Source: Limnoperna fortunei
Taxonomy: Eukaryota > Mollusca > Bivalvia > Mytilida > Modiolidae
Direction: 5' to 3'
DNA length: 64,000 nucleotides
NCBI GenBank assembly: GCA_944474755.1
Contig: OX104113.1
Coordinates: 64,252,074 to 64,316,073, forward strand
Position numbers and translations under genes: made by a program. Under the pieces are notes generated by a model that was given only the letters and a program-made list of their open reading frames with translations, searched no databases and was not told where the DNA came from. Position 1 is the first letter of the stretch. The number at the start of each line of letters is the position of its first letter. Shown here one piece after another: positions 49,100 through 62,465 of the stretch.

Positions 49100-49560
49100 A
49101 ATTTGAAGGTCTGTTAACAAAAATATTTTTTTTCTGGCATTGATTTTATGTGTGAAGAAGAAAAACTATTCTGTAAACAAATATATTTCACACATTCTTT
49201 GTACCTTTTTATTAAAGGTTACAGCTTGGTCAATGTGTTTTCTTCAGAAAATTACTTTTCAAAATATTTTTGGTCTCAATATGTGAAGAGGGGGAAAAAG
49301 ATTCTTTAAATAAATATATCCAACCTTGACTTGATTCGGGGTTAGTTTTTAACGTCCTTTACCAACAACCTAATGGCCTTGGTCGGACGGTATATCCAAC
49401 TGTCATTCTACCTATTATTAAAAGGTTACAGCCAATTACTTTTAAAAATATTTTTACTTTCACTAATTCTATGTGTGACAAGGGAAAAAAGATTTTTTAA
49501 ACAAATATATCCAACCTTCTTTGTATCTCTTTGTAAACGGTTACAGCCATGTTACTACAC
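49100..49560 (+). repeat. Degenerate tandem repeat, three units
   Basis: Units share GATTTTATGTGTGA-like, GAAAAA-ATT-T, AAACAAATATATCCAACC, TTCTTTGTA-CT and GTTACAGC, at about 49140, 49275 and 49465. The 137-codon frame over 49373-49786 crosses this repeat and is not a convincing gene. Confidence 0.5.
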
Positions 49561-49894
49561 GTTTCTTCATAAAACAAGTGCTAATTGCATGCAACTGCAT
49601 TGTATATCTAGGATGACATTACATAACAGTTTGTTCACAATCTTCAAAAATAATTTCTACATGTTGCCTAGAAGATTGCAAGAAGGACTAGTTCTTGTAA
49701 AAAGATACATGCCAAGTAAAATTCTCTACTCTGATAACAATCAGTATAATTCTAAATACTATTTATTAATGCATGCTGTAACTTAATTTCACTGAAATAC
49801 CACATTTTAAAAATTAAAGTGCCTCCTTACTACTATGAGGGTACTGGTGAAGCCATTCAAGCAAAAAAGCTGGTACCGGTAATTTGTTAGGGCC

Positions 49895-50115
49895 CTGCCA
49901 CTTTGTGGTGGATGCCCTATAGTAATCAGTCTGCCCCTCCGTCCGAAGCTAACTGTTTCGAGCTATAACTTTTTTGTCTTTTGAGGTAGGCTTTTGATAT
50001 TAGGTATGTGGGTAGATAATATCAAGGCGCTGTGTGGCATACCATGGTTGATGACCTTGACCTCAAGGTTAGCAGGGCCCACAGAGATGGTACCATCTCA
50101 CTTATATCTAGTTTT
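49895..50115 (+). repeat. Dispersed repeat family R1, copy 3 (carries an exact ERR site)
   Basis: GGTGGATGCCCTATAG, CCCTCCGTCCGAAG, CTTTTGATATTAGGTATGTG, GGTAGATAAT, CATACCATGGTTGATGACC and GGCCCACAGAGATGG. TGACCTTGA (50052-50060) is an exact inverse ERR element, followed by TCAAGGTTA (50062-50070) as an inverted partner. Confidence 0.8.
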
Positions 50116-53100
50116 CTAGATTTTTGTACAAGTGTTGGACAACTCCTTATGATATAGGGAAGAAAAGCAAGATGAAAGAAGAATTGCATAGTTGTTCAAT
50201 TGGTTTCAGGTTCAGGTGAGCGATCCAAGTAGCCTCTAGTTTTATTTTCAGACAGTTGTTTGTCTAGCTCATTTGGCATATCAACATTAAATTTCCTTGT
50301 TCACTGGAGTTGAATTCCTTTTTGATCAGTACTGTGGTTCCACATTCCTTTAAAAGCAAGCTTTATTGTATAGGTTACGATAGGTGTTATGTAAACAGTT
50401 AGGTTTTGTAAGCTGACCCACTGACTTTTTTCAGTGATAATCATTGATTACATATGGATTATCAAGTAGGTTTGATATACAAATTATACATAATTGGGTT
50501 GTTGAGTACATGTCTAACTTTATCAACACTGAAAACTAATCTTTGTGGTTACCTAAATAGAATTGTATTAATTATTTTGAGCTGAATTTATTTAGAACTC
50601 CTGGGTGATAACTGCTGGGAAATCATTTAAAATATGGTACATGTGTTCTATTAATAAAAAGTCCCAAAATGTCATCTGATGATTGATTTTGAACAAGTGT
50701 TCAGTTCATTTAAGTCTGTTCTGGTTTGTTGAAACAAGGCTAATGTCAATAGTAATGCAATTTAGCATTGGAGTGCAGTTCCATTTTTTAAACTTTGTAC
50801 CTGTTAGTGGTAATAGTTTTTCTTAGTTTTTGCCTTGAAAGATCATGATTCCAGCATTTTTGACCAGTAGAAACAGGTAACCCAATAACTGATTCCTTAA
50901 CAAAACACTAAACAGTACTATATGGCTTGATAGATGCCATACATCAAAGGAAGGATTTGTGATATCATATCCATTTCCTTAAATCTTTTGATGGATTGAA
51001 AGTAGCTATCCATATATAAGGTGTTACTGAGCCAAAGTATGTGTCTTGACTTGAAACATCTATCTTGTATATTGATCTTGCTTGTCTTCTTACATCATTT
51101 AAAGATTTTTTATGCAGTTACATCTTCATTGTCTGTGCTTGTAATTAGCATGAAAGGTTACATATGATGTCATTATTTTAATTATTGATAATGCCTTCGA
51201 AATTGTTTGGTAATCAAGAAAGATTCGTTTTGTTATGTTTTGGTACACCTACACACATTGCAGAATGAAAGTCATTGTAATGAGAAGATCAGACAAATAA
51301 ATATTGTTGGTATATTAATAGATACTTGGCATTCATGCTCTGATGTTTCTTTGCTGTGAGGGTTAACAAACTGTTTGTTTGTATTTCTTTTTTTTCTTGG
51401 ATTGAGTTGTAGATGAATAGATGGTTTAAAGAAATGGCAGGGTCTTGCTTGTTTTTACTGGCAATTGCCATGGGTTGATAATGGTATTTTTAACACGTGC
51501 AGTAAAAACGTATGTGTAATTCCCGCACTACATACATCACAGGTTTTATGTCATTTATAAGGTTCAAGGAAATTTTAAAATGCCAGTATAGGATTTAAAA
51601 GATTATTTTTGGTTGATAAGTAGATTAACTCTTCTGTTACATAAGCTCACAAAAAATCTTATGAATAGTTTGACTGGCACCATTGCCTAAACTTCTCAAA
51701 AATAGTTATAGTACTACTTTCATGTCCTGGATTAACATACAGATACCCTGTAGTTCTAATAGTATGAACCATTTAGTGTGAAAGAGCGCTGTATTCATCA
51801 AGGATGTTATATATGTTAGTTACTGCATATATTGGGTCTCGGCATGTTCTACAGCGTGTTCCTATTTTATGTTCCAACTATTTGGGCAACATGTAGACCA
51901 ACATCCAACCCACCTTACCTTTGCCTTGAAGCATAACATTGTTTTAGGAAGATGACTTCACATCTTCATGTCACGCATATATGTCAACAAGAATATGTGC
52001 CAAGTGGGACATAAATGTCTCAGAGACAAATTTTCTTCTTCTCTTTATGCCATCAGTGAGAGCATTGATGTTTTCTGTTACATGTTTCTTTAAGAAGCTT
52101 ATAAGCCTGGAGAGAAATAAAACATGCATATATTAATTATATTGCTGTAAGTGTTATATATAGCAGAAAGTATGTAATACATGTACACCCTTTATCTTCT
52201 ACAAAAAACAGTCTTTTTATTGTATGGCTTTTCATCACCAATATTTACTCATTTAAAGGCAATCCGCACTTGGACTGTTCTGAACTGGATCATACTTTGC
52301 ACCAGTGTTATAATTAGTGGAAGGCACAGCTTATAAGGCGGAAGCATTCGATTGCATCTATTTTTATTGGGCTTTTGGTTTTTGTTGTCGTTTTTTATTC
52401 TTTTTGTGCCTTTGTACCCACCTGGATTTTGTTGCTTTCTTGTGTTTTTTTATTCTTGTTTTTATGAATTTTTCTATTTCAATCAAATGTAAAGGAACAA
52501 GGTCATGAAAAGAGAATTTACAGCTATACAAATTTTCATGTCTGGTTTTATGATTTGTGACTATGATGCTATATACATCAGACTTTATCACTTTTATACC
52601 AGAACTATTGCAAAACTAGTAATTAGTGGTAGACTAGGGATACAATTGAAAACGTTTTGTTCCTGCCTCTGCCCATAATGGCCTTGGTGAATAGTATTTA
52701 TTAAAGATAATTAAATTGATAGATCGCTCCAGGTACACCTTCAGTTGTTAGCTGTTTCATCAATATCTCTCGGCTCTCTGTCACAATTTTCTGGCCTTGT
52801 ATTGTGATTTGGTAGAGGTATTGATTTTATTATTGTTGTGTAGAACTCCTATGGTAGTCTGTCTGAAGAACATCTAAACCTGTGATGACATCAACTGTAT
52901 AGGACTTCATGATGGTTTATATTTCGCACATATTCCAAATTATACAAGCTTCTTAATTTATCAAAGCACACATTTTTGCATTTGTATTGCAGTACCAGTC
53001 TACAGAAAGGTTGTGTTTCCTGGTTGAAAACTAAATAATTGTTGGGATTGACAATGGGTGTCATTGGAAAAAAATGAAACAATGTTCCTACTCGTAATCT

Positions 53101-53127
53101 ATAAAAAAGGTTTTTATCTTGCACATT

Positions 53128-53332
53128 GTGTGGCACCCTCCAGACTGGGTTTGCAGTCAGGCATTCTGTATTATAACTGGACAACCCCCTAGCTGCCACC
53201 TGGAAATGCACTGTGCAGTGGGAGGAATAATTTATGTGTGGCACGCTCCAGACAGGGTCTGCAGTCAGGCATTCTGTATTATACCCTGACAACCCCCTAG
53301 CTGCCACCTGGAAATGCACTGTGCAGTGGGGG
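53128..53332. repeat. Tandem duplication, 108-bp unit
   Basis: Two copies (53128-53235 and 53236-53332) share GTGTGGCAC, CAGTCAGGCATTCTGTATTA, CTAGCTGCCACCTGGAAATG and CACTGTGCAGTGGG. A related copy is at 39050. The minus-strand frame of 142 codons here is repeat-derived. Confidence 0.85.
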
Positions 53333-56096
53333 ACTAATTTTCACTGTTATAAATATTTACATACAGTGTCAATTGATATTGTTTGCTATCTTTAATAACT
53401 GTCAGATCAGTTTTAAAGCATTCATTCTGTCTATTAGCTATTGGTATATTTTGGCTATTTTTACAGCACTGTTGTTGCATCCACATTAATACAGTGACAG
53501 TAATTTATTGGAGCCACTCGAGTTCTGTAACATTTACCACAATTGTATAAGAATCTCTTTAGGGAAGTCACCTCAGTTGTGTGTACTTTTTATGCCATTT
53601 TAAAATCAGAAGATACAATGTATTTTTATTATCAACATGTACATCATAAAACTTGTTAAGTCTTATTTTTACAATGTGCTTATATTTTGAACTTTATATA
53701 TTTCTAAACATTATCTGGATGAATGCACCTTATTCTTAGTAAAACAAAAAAAATTAACTTTTGTACTATAAGATTACAAACTTGCACATTCTATAAGTTT
53801 GATTGTGTGGCTTATTGCATCTTTATATAATATCTGATGTCCTAGTTTTTATGGTTGCCAATTTTTAAGGTCCTTCACATTTAAATTGTATCAATACCAG
53901 TAATTAATCATTTAATTACTACTTTGCATCAAGTGGTCTGTAAATTAAAACCTTGGTTTTGTATAACCTTTTTAAAGTATTTAGTTACAACAGGTTTACA
54001 CACTTCAATGTTTGTGCAATAAAGCAGAAAATTAATACAAAGTTAAACAATTGAGTAAATAAGATAATATTTTCTGTAATCTTATTATTTATAATACCAT
54101 GTTTTGATTGCGGGAACATGCTAAAACAGATTTTGCCATATTTAGAAAATTATGCCGACAATAAAATTTTATTGCATTTATTTGTTAGTGATTAACCCGA
54201 TCATCGATTCAAGTACTGACTGGTTTTTTTTTCTTACTAATTATTGTGAAAGGTTTTCATTTCTGCACTACTTCATGTTATCATAAAATTTCTTAATTGT
54301 ATTATTTAATTCAGTTTTTTATTAATGTATTTTCAAAAAAATTAAAATACAAATGTATTTACTGCAACCCTTGTAATAAATGGAATTAAAGATAATATTT
54401 GGTGTAGATTTATAAATATATGTATATGTTTAATGAATTGAATTCATGATTTGTTGTTGTAGACTTCTTATAACCCACAATTATTAATATTTATGAGTCC
54501 TCAAAATTCGGACAATTCTTGACCTGATGACCATGGTGTCACTTCTGATGTTGTAAATCCATAGCTTTTTGGAAAGTTGGCATTTACAAGCAAAACCTAC
54601 ATATTTTGATAACCCCATTTTCGCTATGCTGTAATAAAACCTAATAAAACATTCCTTACTATATTCGAATACATGCTTTATATAATTTGGTTGATCTATT
54701 TCCCCATCCTTTTACTTGATATAGGTAGATACATGACATTAATTTATAATTATTTACCTAACCTAATTGTAGAATTAGAAGTTTTAGTACATTTGAGATG
54801 AATTATGGCAGTATTTATATACCATTGTTTCTGGTAGATATTTTGAGATTTAAAATAATTTTCAGATTTATGATTGATTTATTGAATAAAGTTTATAGTC
54901 ATTCTGAACAGTTCAATTTTATAATGGACAATAATTTGAAAAAAAACAACATTTGACCTCAGAATAAATTGATGCCAGAAGTCTGTGCATTAGTTCTTCT
55001 ATGGCCTATATTCTTATGTCATAGTTGAAAACAGATTCAGTTCCAGTTTTCAGACAGCAATAGAAGAATGAAGGCAATTTGTTGTTAAACACTTGCTTGT
55101 TTATACTGTAGATAATAATGGCAAAGTACATCAGCATCATCATCAATTTACATTGATTTCTTTCAAATAACCGCATGAATTGAAAATCCCTGAAGAAATC
55201 TCTCCATATTGCCTTGAACATGTTGGCAGATTTATCAAAATAATATTCCCTTCATACAAATCTTCATTATGAGATAGTGTCATTATACATTTGCTCTGGA
55301 ATATCAGAACCCAACAATGAAGTTATCTAGGGTTATATAATAGATTTTGCTGCAAGAATAGTTTACTGTCAAGTTAACATACTTGGCCAAAAATCTTTTA
55401 ATCTGAAGATGCAAACATGTCAAGCAGGGTGATCTGTACTTCTAGCCCTTTGAGAATTCCTTGTCATAATGGTAATTAAACAAGATTTATTTGCTAGTGA
55501 TGTATTTTTAGCTTAGGTTTACACAATATATTTACCCAGAGGTAAATTCTCATTAATGGGTGTATGGCCTGGTAACTATGTGCAATAGTTTCATTGTTAA
55601 ATAGTAGACATCCAATTATTGGACTTGACTTATGTGGTTATTTTGGTTGGTATCCTTGCCAGTTTGTTTACTAGTCTGACATTTTGTTAACAACCATTTA
55701 ATTGTTCTACCATCTATGTAGTCCTAATGTACCATATCTAACCTTGATAGTTAAGGCTGATACTTTGATTGGGAGCATCTTGCATGCTACGTTACCAGCT
55801 AATATCTCTTTCTTAATTGCTCATGAACACAACAAATTGCCATTGTTAAGTCTTAGAGAAGCCATGATTCTGCTTTGGTGTTTGTTTGTTTTACAGTGTC
55901 TGATGTTTGTCATCACAATATGGTGATGCTTGGATATAAAGATTTGGATATTTTGCACACATACTCCAGTATGTTTGCAAATGATAACAAGCCCCTTATT
56001 TAAATTTGTGAAATAGTATATAATGTATATATACACTCACTTAAGCAACATCAGCCAATGACAAATGTTTATTTCCTTTGTTCTGATTTTTTGCAG

Positions 56097-56213
56097 GAAA
56101 TATAGAATACTCGTGCCCTGCCAATTGGGACTGTGAGATTACTAAGAGAAGAAGAAAAGCCTGCCAAGCATGTCGTTTCCAGAAATGCCTGAGAGTCGGC
56201 ATGTTACGAGAAG
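56097..56213 (+). CDS. ERR: Estrogen-related receptor (NR3B), second coding exon: zinc finger 2
   Basis: Spliced in phase 1 to the preceding exon (G + GA = Gly166), it encodes residues 167-204 and the first base of codon 205. The zinc ligands are C172, C178, C188 and C191, with a C-x5-C D-box (PANWD, where vertebrate ERRs have PATNE) and the recognisable [20 protein letters not shown] segment. The exon is 117 nt, the classic length of the second zinc-finger exon in this receptor group. It ends GAAG/GTACTA, a weaker donor than the first, again in phase 1. The A/T-box (C-terminal extension), hinge and ligand-binding domain must lie beyond 64000; I found no further exon in the window. Confidence 0.95.
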
Positions 56214-58565
56214 GTACTAATTCTTAAGTATTGATCACAAATTGGTTTTTTTTTCTTCCAGCTGATACTGCTTCATGGAAATTGAACCTCAAAAAAAAAA
56301 AAATAATAAAAAGTATTAAAATATGCTTCTCTCTGCATTGTAAGGTTGTAAGGATACCATTTCCTAACAATCTGATACATATCATGGTTCTTGTCCAACG
56401 GTCAGACTGTATTCATTTGTTGATGTAAAGTTTTTATAATAATGAACAAAAATCATTATTTGTTGATGGTATCAATATCTCTTATTACAAACCTAACCCA
56501 ATCCTTTTCAATTTTTTGAAAAGGAAAGTTCTTTCTAATGGCAGACTTAAAATCTGCCATGCAAAAAAGTTGGTCATCAGGGTTATTTTTTATCAACTTA
56601 AGGTTACTGGTACAGATTTTTTAGATTCCGATCAGAAGTGCATATTAGACTCCAGTGGATTGTTACACTTTGATTGATTTGGCACAAATTTTATTTTTGT
56701 TTAACTTTTGTATAGTTATGTTTGCCTATTTTAGAAAGATTATCCCTTATTTTTTTAATTTTTCTTTTTGACTATTTATATTCATGTTTACAAATACATT
56801 GACCAAGGTTAGCTGGTTCAGCTCCGAGTTGATAATTAATGAATAAATAAGACATCTTATTTAATATTCATAGAAAGTAAGATGTATACAAATTCTGTCT
56901 GTATACTCTAACTTAAATATATTATTGTCCAGAAAATGATCCGTGGGAACGCATTACTTCGATTTTATTGGTATTATTGCTTTCAAACGTGAAAATCTAT
57001 TGAACTTACTTGGTATATAAAATGTTTTATGAACTGTTTTGATTGTAAACTTTTGTTATGGGGTAATGTAAGCCATAATAAAAACTATACAAAACAGCTA
57101 TTTAGGATTCGCATCAGACTTTGGGCAGCATTGAATGTCTCAAGGTTATGATTTATGATGGATATTGGACATTTTGGAATGGCCTATTAATCCCATTCAT
57201 ATATCTTTGCTGATGTTGGTAAAATATACATTCATTACTTTGTTTACTTGCTGACATACATCGGGTAAACACATCTCGTAGCATTTATTTTCCCGTTTGT
57301 ATGATCAAACAATGATTTTATGGTACTGTTGATAGCTCCAAAAATACTTACTTTATTTTTCTACCTTTCAAATGTTAAATTAGCATGCTTAATCCCCTGG
57401 CATAACATCAAAACCTTTTGTCACTTTGTCAGTGTGAATCCTGATATTTAGTTTGATGGGATGATTGAACATTTTTTGCATTTTAAGACTGCAGGTTTAT
57501 GTAAACGTGCATGTTTTATGCATCTTTAATGGTCCAGGAATAATTCAGAGCATTGAACTCTGAAGTTATTACCTACCTATTAGTCAAGGTCTGTCATTCA
57601 GTTACGTAAACCTGAAATATGCTTAGCTGGAGGAAAAAAGTGAAGTTTTTTATTTGTCTGTAGTGCAAAACTTGACTTCCTAGTGATGGGGCTTTGCTGA
57701 TAGGCACTGATTGACACCAATAAGAATGCCTAAAAGTAAAGAGTTGGTGTGTTTCAGAATTCACTGTTCGCATCAGATCATAATTTATTCTATGTCTCAA
57801 CTAATCTGTATGTTCAAATCAGTCCCTCGATCAATACAGTTGTCAATCAAAAACACAACCAACTATTTTATCCTCCCATTGGAATGTTCAATAGAAAGGA
57901 AAACATGATGGACACTAATTTCTGCAGTGAAGTCAGAGAAAAGGTGTAATATTTTGGCAAAACGTTAATCTTTTCTACTATTGTTCAATCTGGAAGTGTT
58001 GACAGTTAAATGAGCAGAAGAACATTGACTTTTGCATACATTACTAGGTTCAAACGATTAAAAATGTGACAAAGTTGCCAAGGGCTAATTATATTCTAAT
58101 TAAGAGTGGCACAATTAATTAATGATGATGTACATAGATTGGTCTGACAGATATACAGATAATGTTTTGTGTGGTGTTTTTCATCTGTTGAATTATATTA
58201 TCTTGACTCCCATCATGAATGATTTATTTATTGCTAAACACTTCATAAATGTAGGAAACAATTAGCAACATTTTTCTGGTAAAATGTAAACAGTAGCAGG
58301 TGACTTCTATCTACAGGTTCTTTACCTTGAGGAGATCATTTCCTCTTCAATTACTATAGAAATTTATGCATTTTCTGACAATATTTCCATCAATTTCAAG
58401 GGCAAGAATCTATATGTAGTTGGCCAAAGCAATAACAATGAAATAAACAATGCAAATTTTGGCAAAACAGGGATTTGCATTCTTGACTAAATGTCAGATG
58501 TCGTGTATATTTCTCTCAGTCTAGGTTGGTGATATATTTGGTATTGATTATAATTGTTTTTTTAT

Positions 58566-59950
58566 GCCCCCGCGACGACATGTCGGGGGGCATTAAGTTT
58601 TACTCATGTCCGTCCATCCGTACGTACGTACGTCCGAACAAATTTCCGTCAAGCTTTTCTCAGAAACCGTACATGAGAACAATTTTAAATTTGGCAGAGT
58701 GGTTCAGTATCACAAGTTGTACGTCCTAAGCGAATTTCAGACCTGTTGGACAACTACTTCCTGTTTGGGACTTCATTTGTACGTAAATACGTCCGTCTGT
58801 ATGTACAAATTTCCTTCAAGCTTTTCTCAAAAACCGTACACAAGAACAATTTGAAATTTGGCAGGGTGGTTTCGTATCACAAGTTGTACGTCCTAAGCGA
58901 CTTTCAGACCTGTCGGACAACTACAATGTGTTAACACGAGTATGACAATTTCTGTCAAGCTTTTCTCAGTAACCTATATGAAAACAATATGAAATTTGGC
59001 AGGGTGGTTCAGTATCACAAGTTGTATGTCCTAAGCGACTTTCAGACCTGTCGGACAACTACTTCCTGTTTGCGACTGGGCCGATATGAAAATGTTCTAA
59101 CATGAGTATGAAAATTTCCGTCAAGCTTTTCTCAGAAACCATACATCAGAACAATTTGAAATTTGGCATTGTGGTTCAGTATCACAAGTTGTACGTCCTA
59201 AGCAACTTTCAGACCTGTTGGACAACTACTTCCTGTTTGCGACTGGGCCGATATGAAAATGTGTTAACATGAGTATGACAATTTCCGTCAAGCTTTTCTC
59301 AGAAACTGTACATTAGAACAATTTGAAATTTGGCAGGGTGGTTCAGTATCACAAGTTGTACGTCCTTAGCGACTTTCAGACCTGTCGGACAACTACTTCC
59401 TGTATGCGACTGGGCCGATATGAAAATGTGTTAACATGAGTATGAAAATTTTCGTCAAGCTTTTCTCAGAAACCGTACATGAGAACAATTTGAAATTTGG
59501 CATTGTGGTTCAGTATCACAAGTTGTACGTCCTAAGCGACTTTCAGACCTGTCGGGCAACTACTTCCTGTTGCGACTGGGCCGATATGAAAATGTGTTAA
59601 CACGAGTATGAAAATTTCCGTCAAGCTTTTCTCAGAAACCGTACACAAGAACAATTTGAAATTTGGCATTGTGGTTCAGTATCACAAGTTGTACGTCCTA
59701 AGCAACTTTCAGACCTGTCGGACAACTACTTCCTGTTTTCAACTGGGCCAATATGAAAATGTGTTAACACGAGTATGAAAATTTCCGTCAAGCTTTTCTC
59801 AGAAACCGTACATTAGAACAATTTGAAATTTGGCAGGGTGGTTCAGTATCACAAGTTGTAGGTCCTAAGCGACTTTCAGACCTGTTGGACAACTACTTCC
59901 TGTTTGGGACTTACTTTAGCGGGGGCATCCGTGTCCCATGGACACATTCT
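58566..59950 (+). mobile_element. Bivalve-type element with eight internal 166-bp tandem repeats
   Basis: The left end has CCCCGCGACGACATGTCGGG, a hairpin-forming sequence, then GTCCGTCC-type words. The right end is AGCGGGGGCATCCGTGTCCC. Between them lie eight monomers, aligned on AAGCTTTTCTCA at 58651, 58818, 58957, 59123, 59290, 59457, 59623 and 59790: period 166-167 except one of 139. Monomers share TTTGAAATTTGGCAGGGTGG, TTCAGTATCACAAGTTGTAC and CTTTCAGACCTG. No coding capacity. The architecture resembles bivalve elements with a central tandem array (pearl/Helitron-like); class not proven. Confidence 0.65.
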
Positions 59951-62309
59951 TCAATTTTTTTGTCCTGGAATCATTCAAACAAACTGGTACCACAATAACA
60001 TAATCACATACTTTATGAAGATTCTGTGTATATTTTATGCTTTTGAACTTGAAAGAGAGCTTTGGTTTGATGAACTACTATGTAGTTGGCTGAAGTTTAG
60101 TTGTGATGCTGCAACTGAAAGTATGATAGTAAATGATGTCATAATGCTTGGTTTTCAGGTCATAATAAGGACAGATGTCTGATCATTGAATGTTTTAGTA
60201 TGAGACATATCATGGTCTAGCTTGGTCTATGGTTTGGATGATGTCAATACAAACCTTGCAAACTTAATGTTTAATAATCAACATACACAAGCATGTATGC
60301 ATGTATTTTGTTTACCTCAAGTAATTAGTATATATCATTGTTTACATGCCCTAGTGATTGGTACTGGTTTGTAGATGTTCTAGAAGCTGTAATCAACCTT
60401 TGATTATATCAGCTGGTCTTGTTATGCTAAAAAGCAGTGTCACAGTAATGATTTCTTTTGTTCTGTAATTATTGGTTTCTTTGGAATTTTTTATTGTTTT
60501 CTAGATGATTGTTTTATTATACTTCATGCTAGGCAATCAGAGGTTGCCCCTAGTGGGATTGAGCACAATAGAAAAAGGCATGGTGTAGAAAAGTGGACAG
60601 AATATGACTTAACCTGACTATATATAGGGTTTAAGGCAAATTTGAAAACACAAAAAGTATAGTCTGATAAAAATGCTTTCATTAAAGTTTTTATTAGAAT
60701 TTTGTTATTAAATTCATACTATACAAGATAGACTAAACATCTTAATTCAATATTAAAGTTATCTACCTCTGTTTATTAACTGGATAAAGTAAAGCCATTG
60801 CTGGAGATTTATCTGTAATTAGTTTTTGATAATCACATTGATCAGCTTTTCACTATAAATAGTTTGCTTTCATAAAAGATTTTGTTTGTCATAGCATTAT
60901 GAATGGAAATGTCATTAAAGACATTTGTAAGACGTTTTAATTAACAAAATTATCAATAATATAAGTTTTCAGATGTATGGTTTTATGCTACAGATATCTC
61001 TAATTGCTAGACATTTCATGATGAAAAAAGACCTAGTTGGCTTATCCAAGCCTGATTAAACCCAGGGCCTTAATATTTTGACTGCAAATGTATGATTATC
61101 AAATACCCTTCGATTGGTCTTGGTTTATTCAATCTGCTGATTAATTTGTGAGAAATTAATGATTTAATTGTAATTAGTCTAAGAAAAAAAAAGCAAAAAA
61201 TGCAATGGCTGCTCTGTCAAAGTAAACTTGTCAGATAGTTCAGCTCTGTTATGTAGATGATTTTTTAATATTGATGGTCACTTTTGTCTAGTAATCTAGA
61301 AGCCAGCAGGGTAAGAGCTCATTAGACATGGAATCCGATTTTTCCTTTCCATGGTTATGCCCAACAAGCATTACTCATCATACTGATATGTGAATGTACA
61401 TATACTGCCAACCTTCAGTTTAATAAGGTCCGTACTCAAGTTTATGTACACCATCATTTTTTAGTTTTGAGAAAAAGGTATTTCTATCTTGAAAAGGTTT
61501 TCTGGTGCAATCAATAAAATAGTTACAAATCATTAGCTTGGGGTTTTTTTTTGGTATTTTTTGTAAATTTTGATGTTTCATGAGTGCTCCAGTCTTTACA
61601 TGTTTATACTGGTATAAATAACAAGAAACTACTAGTATGTCTTAAAGCACAATTTTTACTATGTATGTTTACCGGGTACATGTGATAAAACTTACTACCG
61701 GGTACACTAGGCTTAGATTGTTGACATAGCTGAGAACTATCAAAATTTCTGCTTAATCACAAATGATTTGAAGATTGGGTAAATATATGACACTGTTAGG
61801 GGCAAAGTGCACATTGTGATAGGACATGTACTTACCTGACCTATTTACCAGTCAGGTATTGAGAAATGTATCATGTCCTAGGTCAAAAATTAATATTCAT
61901 TCATAATATCTTGCTTGGGGACAATGATAATGGGATAAAATATTATTTTGATTAATGACATTTATGTGCTAATGTCTTTATAAAATTGAGATTTCTGTCA
62001 TGGGCATCTGTTTACTTAAGTAACTTTTTCTTCACCCCTTAATGCTATAAATATTTCCCAGCATAAAACTTCATAGAAAGATCACACTCACACACTGAAG
62101 CTGTAGTGTTGCTTTTTGGACCAGACCAAGAAGTTGTTTTTCCTATTTTTCCAAACATTCAGAACTTATTTCATTTTGCAACTAATTTGGATAAAATTGC
62201 ACCTTTTTTTGTCATCAACTCCTCCAGTTTTTGACATCGACTGGACTTTTTTTGACAATGTTTTAAAAAAAAAAATAACGGGTACATATTTAATACATTG
62301 TCTTCGATA

Positions 62310-62465
62310 GAAGACTGGGTCAAGATAGTCTACTATTAATCATGTACCTATAAACACTGAAATGTCCAGCCCTACTACAAGTAGCATGTGCTCGACTTCA
62401 ACCTCAGTTGACAAGGATTGTTAGTTTTCTTGGCAAAGGTCCACAGGTTTTCAATTAGAAGGCAT
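62310..62465 (+). mobile_element. Old, diverged tRNA-derived SINE
   Basis: ATAGTCTACTATTAATCATG corresponds to the front of the copy at 46889, and GTTGACAAGGATTGTTAGTT, GGCAAAGGTCC and GGTTTTC to its body. The 3' half is lost. Confidence 0.55.

Noticed and set aside
49373..49786. 137-codon plus-strand frame
   Set aside because: Crosses a degenerate tandem repeat and has AT-rich, low-complexity composition.
52891..53319. 142-codon minus-strand frame with internal duplication
   Set aside because: The duplication is the 108-bp DNA tandem repeat; a related copy at 39050 does not keep the frame.
58526..58934. Overlapping frames in the 166-bp repeat element
   Set aside because: Produced by the repeat period; no protein similarity seen.
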